64,000 bases of DNA from Diorhabda sublineata (lineage: Eukaryota; Arthropoda; Insecta; Coleoptera; Chrysomelidae): positions 33,284,559-33,348,558 of the forward strand of contig NC_079476.1 in NCBI RefSeq assembly GCF_026230105.1, in the 5' to 3' direction. The notes beneath the pieces are model-generated. The model worked only from the letters and a program-made list of their open reading frames with translations. It was not told where the DNA came from and made no database searches. Positions 58,842 through 64,000 of this stretch are shown here, one piece after another (within the stretch, counting starts at the first letter, position 1; each line of letters begins with the position of its first letter). The position numbers and the translations under genes were made by a program.

Positions 58842-58847
58842 AATAAA
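58842..58847 (+). promoter_or_regulatory. Polyadenylation signal AATAAA
   Basis: AATAAA lies 90 bp after the TAG of the cuticle-type exon, with T-rich sequence around it, giving a short 3' UTR. Confidence 0.6.
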
Positions 58848-58852
58848 ATATT

Positions 58853-59349
58853 CAGAAACCAATTTTTTGTTGATGGCTTGGAAAACAGAGTAGAATTAAA
58901 CAGTTGCAATATCTTGAAGAAGTACTAAAACCAGTAACTTTTGCAACTTTAACGAGACGTGTGGAAACTGTGATCCAAATCTGACCAGAAAATTCTTTTA
59001 CCCTTACTTGTATATCTTTTCGTGTTTGCTTATGGTACCCATAATACAGACAATTTCTTCAGTAAAAATATTATGTACCAAACTGTATAAGACACTATTT
59101 CAACTATTTGTCTTATATATACAAGTAGATGCTGCAATACGAGCTAATGAAATTTGATTCAACATTTTCGTGTGTGTTAGCGATTTTGGGTTTTCTACTG
59201 CATATTCGTCTGTACACATTTAAACATCACCTTTCCGCAATGTCATTTGATATTAGTAGATTCCCCTAATAATTCATCAAATCCTGTAAATTTGAGTTGT
59301 AATCTACTTCTTCAATCACCGCGCGTCTTGTTCTGATCAAATCACACAT
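58853..59349. other. Stretch after the cuticle-type gene without recognised content
   Basis: Nothing recognised. Confidence 0.35.
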
Positions 59350-59835
59350 TCACATTCTCGTTATATTTACTGTTTTAAACGTATCGTTTTTTGATATTGC
59401 ATCAAATAATTTGAACTTTGATAATGAGAGGTGCTCCTCTCTGCGCATACAGTTGTTCCGTATAAGTTTCCTGCCTTTACTTTGGTCATGTTGTCCGTAT
59501 TCCAGTCTGCGGACTTCTCTTACGATGGTGTCTGGCGTTTCTTTCGATATCAGTATATTTATGATGTCGGAGAGGCGGACCCTATCAAATGCCTTGCTCA
59601 AATCGATGAGGCACACATACGCTGGGGTATTAAATTCGATAGATTATTCTTTTAGTTGTTTAATAATGAATATGGCGTCGGACTGTGGATCTGTTTCGTC
59701 TGAAACCTTGTTGTTCTTCCCTGTTCGTTTTTTGTGTTACAAGTCTTTCCTTTAAAATGCTAGTGAAGAGTTTCATGCTTGTGCTCAACAGCGTTATGCC
59801 CCTGTAGTTGTCTGGGTGCGTCTTCTGTCCTTTCA
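59350..59835 (-). mobile_element. LINE reverse transcriptase fragment (fingers and palm)
   Basis: The minus strand reads LVKGQKTHPDNYRGITLLST near 59840, SMKLFTSILKERLV, EEQQGFRRNRST, then after a frameshift DAIFIIKQLKE*SIEFNTPA, YVCLIDLSKAFDRVRLSDII and NILISKETPDTIVREVRR. These are the NYR.I.LL...K.....L..R, E.Q.GFR..RST.DAIF......, and V.LID..KAFD.V (motif A, first catalytic Asp kept) blocks. It stops before the YADD motif. The last 60 bp (59350-59410) recur at 61078-61175. Confidence 0.7.
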
Positions 59836-60125
59836 CCAGAGAGGAAACCAACAAAACGAAAAGCATGCTTCGGGTACCCGAAATTAAAACGCTCAGAACT
59901 ATAGTTGGAAAAACAAGAGTAGTTCGGATCAGGAATACTGACATCGGGAAACAGTGTGAGATGCAAGACATCGTAAGATGGGGGAGACAAAGAAAAAGAT
60001 ACTGGTACGTCCACGTGAGAAGAATGGAAGAGAGTAGACTGCCACGCATCGTACTTCCAGGAACTGATACAGAGGAACCTGCAAAACTAACAGATCATGA
60101 GATCTTAAAAATGAATAAGAAGAAG
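59836..60125 (+). mobile_element. LINE C-terminal fragment, head-to-head with the previous
   Basis: From about 59865 the plus strand reads LRVPEIKTLRTIVGKTRVVR, IRNTDIGKQCEMQDIVRWGR, QRKRYWYVHVRRMEESRLPR and IVLPGTDTEEPAKL with no stop until 60201. This is the tail of an RTE-like LINE protein, close to the 53.7-53.9 kb copy (there LRTTEMRTLR and VVRWARNRRREWRDHV). The tail ends AATAAGAAGAAGAGG. It is joined at about 59835 to the 5' portion of a LINE protein in the opposite orientation, which suggests a rearranged or twin-primed insertion. Confidence 0.7.
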
Positions 60126-61077
60126 AGGTACAGTTGTTCTAGTCAATTAGAAAATAAAATTAAAAGAGAAAATTTCCAAATTGTTTTTTATTCACTTAAC
60201 TAAAATAGTGAATAAAAAGCTTATTTGGTAAAGTCTATATGGCTAAATTTTAGTTAAAGGTTTTAGTATTTGTTCTAGGTTATGAAATGGAATGGAATAA
60301 ATCTCACTTCAGTTGCATGACGATGATATATACGGGAAGAAATTTTTTGGTAGCTTATATATCGAATCCTGATTTCTATTTGTCCTGTAGCGACAGTTCC
60401 GGTAATTAATATGAATTTCGTTTAATTTACATTACAACTTTCTATTATTTACTAGGTACAAAACAAACAAATCGTTTTTTTTCTCAATAGCGATGTGATA
60501 TTTTTTTTAATCGATTTTTTAATGTTTCATCTGTTTAAAACTCATGAAATATGTATTTTTTTGAGGGATTTGATATGTGAAAATGTTAGTGAGGACATTA
60601 TTTATTTATACCTTTAAACCAGTAACCAGTCGTGAAAGATTAAAAACATATAAGATCAAGTAATCGATGGGTGTCGACGATCTCACCTTGACACAAATTT
60701 TGAGTTTTGTAGGGTGCGCAAACAGACTCCGGTACTGCCAATAGAAGTGCCGATTCAGCCCCAGTTACACCAGTTATGCCAATATTTCTCCAAATAGCCC
60801 AAATAAAATTTTTAAAAAGCATGATCTTTGATTCCACCTAATTCTACATTAACAAGTATAATTTGATACAATCGATCATCAATTAGTTGTCAATTATAAT
60901 AAGTGTTTAATATTGTTATAAATAAGTAGAATTTCTTGAAAATTGGTACAAATGAATATGTGGTTTATCAGACCCACATCACTGAACCGTAATTTTTTTA
61001 CCATTCATGCTTATAATTCGTCCACTCGGTAAAAGTCGTTTGATTTGCTGATAGCGATAAAATCATATCTTCTCATT
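60126..61077. other. Stretch with one unassigned minus-strand frame
   Basis: On the minus strand, 60837-60640 is open and reads ALLLAVPESVCAPYKTQNLC, then Q followed by GTGAGA, a possible splice donor, at about 60692. The composition is not AT-driven. I cannot name the protein, no acceptor or ATG is convincing, and it may be chance. Confidence 0.2.
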
Positions 61078-61175
61078 CTCGTTATATTTACTGTCTTGAA
61101 TGTTTTGTTTTCTGACATTGTATCGAATCGTTTGAACTTTTCTTTGTGAAAGTTTTTCCCGTCGTATGTATCGAA
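61078..61175 (-). repeat. LINE fragment matching 59350-59410
   Basis: The plus strand shares CATTCTCGTTATATTTACTG with 59350-59370 and continues alike for about 70 bp. The minus strand reads KEKFKRFDTMSENKTFKTVN, then ITRMRR, against KLFDAISKNDTFKTVNITRM in the other copy. Same LINE family, same orientation, 1.7 kb apart. Confidence 0.65.
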
Positions 61176-63493
61176 TGATTTATACAAAATAAATCAAACC
61201 TTAATATAAGTATATTTTTCCACACAAATAAATCTTACAGATCCGCTTTTCATCTACGGAATAGAATTTCGATGCAGATTCGGTCGGTAGACCGAAATTG
61301 GGTTATAAATTACGTACAAGAGGATGTCTTCTGAATTATTCCATTTATAATATATTTATGCAAATATACTACATAGTTGTATGAATTTCAAATCGGTATT
61401 TTGTTTTACATATTGACGACGACCGTCACTAGGTACGTCCGCTCCATTAGTGTTTTTCTTATTTTGCGAATAGAGAACGATCAGATATGATAGTTTCCCC
61501 CTTTGGAAGGTAGGGGGTTTCAAACTCTACGTAAAATGTCAGCAGGTCTACTCTTATGTATTTCCACAGTAGAAACCTCAAATAGAAATTTCTAGAAACA
61601 TTGTTCCATCAGTCAAAAACGAAGGGTTGATTAAGATTTTTTTAGCAAAAAAATGTAAAAAATTCGAAAATAAAAGAAATATGCATATTCAAAGCGACAG
61701 AAATCATACAAAAAATGTAAATAATAATAAAATAATATGACAAAAAGCAATTACAATTAGTAGTCATTTCCAACGAATAACCAACGCGGGACGGCACTAA
61801 AAAAAATTCTCATTGGAATCCAGCAGAAGGAGCAGATCATAAAATAGGTGACGATAAAGTATAAATAAGGAGAAAAGAGAACTGGGACTAGAACAGGATC
61901 CAAATAAGTCGGAGAACGTTTCAAAATTAATCCAAGAAATCATAATGGAAAATTCTGTACATCCAATGTACTCGTAAATTTTTTTATTTAAATCTTTAAT
62001 TTGTTTTGGAGGGATAAATTTATCAACCTAAATACAAAACGTTCGGTATTTTAATTTTTATTTCAAAATGATAGAATTTCAATCTAAAAACGTTTGGTAA
62101 TGAGTTTCAAATATTTGTGCCCTCACTTTATCAAATAATAAATATCGGAATAAGCCTAAAATTCAACATTTCTCTCATTATCAGACGGGACAGGAAAACC
62201 GGGAGCTTAAGTAAACGACCAGTCCAGAGCAGACTGAGATACACAAGTACATCTTCAACAGGATAGTGGAAAATGGTCTTTAAATTGCTTCTATTACACA
62301 GACGAGAGTCGAAACTTCCCTTAGGAACATTTACTAATGAAATGTAGCCTCATCACGCGTTATGCTTTTTTTGCAAAACACGCTTTCAATTGCCTCGTAA
62401 TTTACTATAAAGACGCAAAAATAACACTTTGGATAAAAAATGGGCAATTTTCATGAGTTCAGTAATACTTTAGGCAAATATACTGAGAAAATAAGAGTTG
62501 TGAATGTTACTGTAGAAAAGAAACGCGTTTGAGATTTGACTCGAATAAATATAACGCTGTTAATGTTCAAACCATTAATTCCACTTTTATATATTATATA
62601 AGAAAATTTATAATTGTTTCGATACATACTCCTCGGAATACCTGTGCTTCATATGATTTGGTATTGAGATGGTTTCTTTTGGTGGAGCGTTCCCTTAATC
62701 TCTGTGACCGTTATCCATCTCGCGTGAAATTAGATTCAAAAGTTTGAGAATAGAATGAACTACAACAAAATGAAACAAACGGCTTACGATATCAACGCGC
62801 TGTTGAAGTGTTTTGAATAGGGTAGGTACAGCTCCATCTTCCAATCGTCCGCCATTTGGTTGACAAACGAGTTTACCAAATTAAAGACCAACGCAGATAA
62901 TGTGTATTACCAATAAGATAAATTAGATAGATTATTCAATATGATAACACAGATATCGGAGCTAATTAAATGGTTCTTCTTTACTCAAAAACTTTCACTT
63001 ATAGGACTACGTATCTATCGAAGATTCTGATGTGTTCTTCAAATGCTATTGAACGGTTCTAAAGAGCTTCCTAGATTATTGTTTCACATTTTTGATTGAA
63101 TAGCATCTAAAATATACATATCATTTTCCATATATTGAATAAGTCCAAATCATTGGATTGTACGAGCTCTTGTTTCTAAGGATGTCCCTTATCTCAGAGT
63201 TATATCAGGTTCTCCTTTCATCTCTACTTTTCACGCCTGATGACTTTTCTTTCGAATCTTCTTAATCTTGCTTCGTCGAACTCTGTCAGCGTTCATGTAT
63301 CGCCACAGAAAGCGACTGGGCGATACTTTTATTCAATGTTTTCCTGTGGTTTAATGGCAAAAATCTTGATGAACTCTCCCTTATTGTCCATTTTTTTCTG
63401 ACAAGAAAGTTTTGTGACTGCCTAAACAATCTATAGTCTGACGGGATCCGTGATATGAGACAACTTCATTGAATGTTTTACATGTAATTAAAG
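61176..63493. other. AT-rich stretch without recognised content
   Basis: No gene, RNA or named repeat recognised. Confidence 0.35.
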
Positions 63494-63690
63494 ATGTCTT
63501 CTTACAAGCCAAGAGAGTTTAGAGTACCCCAAGGCTCAGAACTAGGCCCTATTTTGATTCTTTTGTTTATAAACAACATCGCCTATATAGACATCAGTGG
63601 TAAAATATGCCTATTTGTAAACACTAGTTTCTCTTGGAGCAACCCTGGTGTAAAACTAATTATGCCACAAAAGGTTTAAGGTCATATGAA
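63494..63690 (+). pseudogene. Jockey-type reverse transcriptase palm fragment
   Basis: The plus strand reads EFRVPQGSELGPILILLFIN, then NIAYIDISGKICLFVNTSFS. This is motif B (GVPQGS.LGP.LF..FINDI) followed by the place of the FADD site, where FVNTS stands instead of FADDT, so both catalytic Asp are lost. Only this block remains. Confidence 0.6.
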
Positions 63691-63694
63691 GGAT

Positions 63695-63965
63695 TTATCC
63701 GCCCCTATTTTCGTCAGTTATTTCGTTTCCCTCTAGTCCAGTGAGTTCCCGAACCCATTGGAGGGTAGCTTTAATCTTTTTCGTCTAACTTATTTAGTTT
63801 GTCCAGGAATTCCCAAAACCAGTTTGTATTTAATAACATTGGAGCTTAGATCTCTAATGGCTACTTAGCTGTAGGAAAAGAAAGTTTTGTTTCTGTTCAA
63901 GGGGAATTGAACACATTTTTCATATATTTCTACTTGAAAAATACGTGGCGTATTACACAAGCCTC
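63695..63965 (-). pseudogene. LINE RNase H fragment
   Basis: On the minus strand, in shifting frames from 63965: ACVIRHVFFK (from the ..VFQAE.YAI block), AIRDLSSNVIKYKLV near 63850 (SDSQAALKALSS.V), and ATLQWVRELTGLEGNEITDE near 63760 (VTLQWVPGHSGIEGNEIADE, with GH changed to EL). It covers nearly the whole RNase H domain and probably continues beyond the window's right end. It faces the RT fragment at 63494-63690. Confidence 0.6.
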
Positions 63966-64000
63966 CAGGGAGTTTTCTGCAAATAATTCTAAAATGTTTG

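Noticed and set aside
59808..60203. 131-codon plus-strand frame as a host gene
   Set aside because: The first part is the antisense of the minus-strand LINE fragment and the rest is the C-terminus of a LINE protein; the long frame is created by the junction.
1..64000. CRISPR arrays, bacterial operons, rRNA or prophage
   Set aside because: No regularly spaced direct repeats, no ribosome-binding-site-led gene strings and no rRNA signatures; the sequence is eukaryotic throughout.

Overview
The window looks like nuclear DNA of an insect. It is very A+T-rich (about two thirds or more by eye), has no operon-like gene packing, and is full of decayed Tc1/mariner-type DNA transposons and non-LTR (LINE) retrotransposon pieces. 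It also carries a short TTAGG-type repeat and one intron-containing gene for a secreted, His/Pro/Val/Tyr-rich protein of cuticle type. A beetle or another insect with TTAGG telomeres is plausible, but I cannot fix the order from this sequence.

The only host gene I can support is on the + strand between about 46,957 and 58,850. A TATA box (46957), an initiator-like site 31 bp downstream and a tiny first coding exon (47037-47048, M-M-Y-N, then GTAAGT) appear to be spliced across an 11.2-kb phase-0 intron to the main exon (58231-58752, preceded by TTTTGTTGCAG). Together they give a 177-residue protein with a clean signal peptide and repeated P-Y-P-V/H-V motifs, followed by an AATAAA signal. The long intron is packed with LINE and mariner relics and one element with long terminal inverted repeats.

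From left to right: 0.5-3.1 kb holds a mariner relic, a LINE RNase H scrap and a Tc1-like relic. 5.7-12.8 kb is a dense cluster of DNA transposons: a bmori-type relic, two different mariners, a hAT relic, an IS630-like relic and another mariner. 14.4-17.3 kb has a 71-bp mariner-TIR dwarf, two mariner scraps and a MITE with subterminal repeats. 18.3-25.4 kb is LINE debris, including repeated RNase H regions and a LINE 3' end against a TTAGG-like tract. 26.1-42.9 kb contains further mariners (several internally deleted), an RTE-like LINE tail, an IS630-like element with about 110-bp TIRs, a second IS630-like relic, a GC-rich repeat patch and an RNase H-derived hairpin. 45.8-46.7 kb is another IS630-like relic just upstream of the cuticle-type gene. 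59-64 kb holds head-to-head LINE fragments and, at the right edge, facing RT and RNase H pieces.

No transposase or reverse transcriptase here is intact: all have stops, frameshifts or deletions. At least five Tc1/mariner TIR types can be told apart, so the locus has taken insertions repeatedly from unrelated lineages. Protein-family calls rest on recognising translated motifs by eye, not on searches. Limits of degraded elements are approximate unless a TIR is named.
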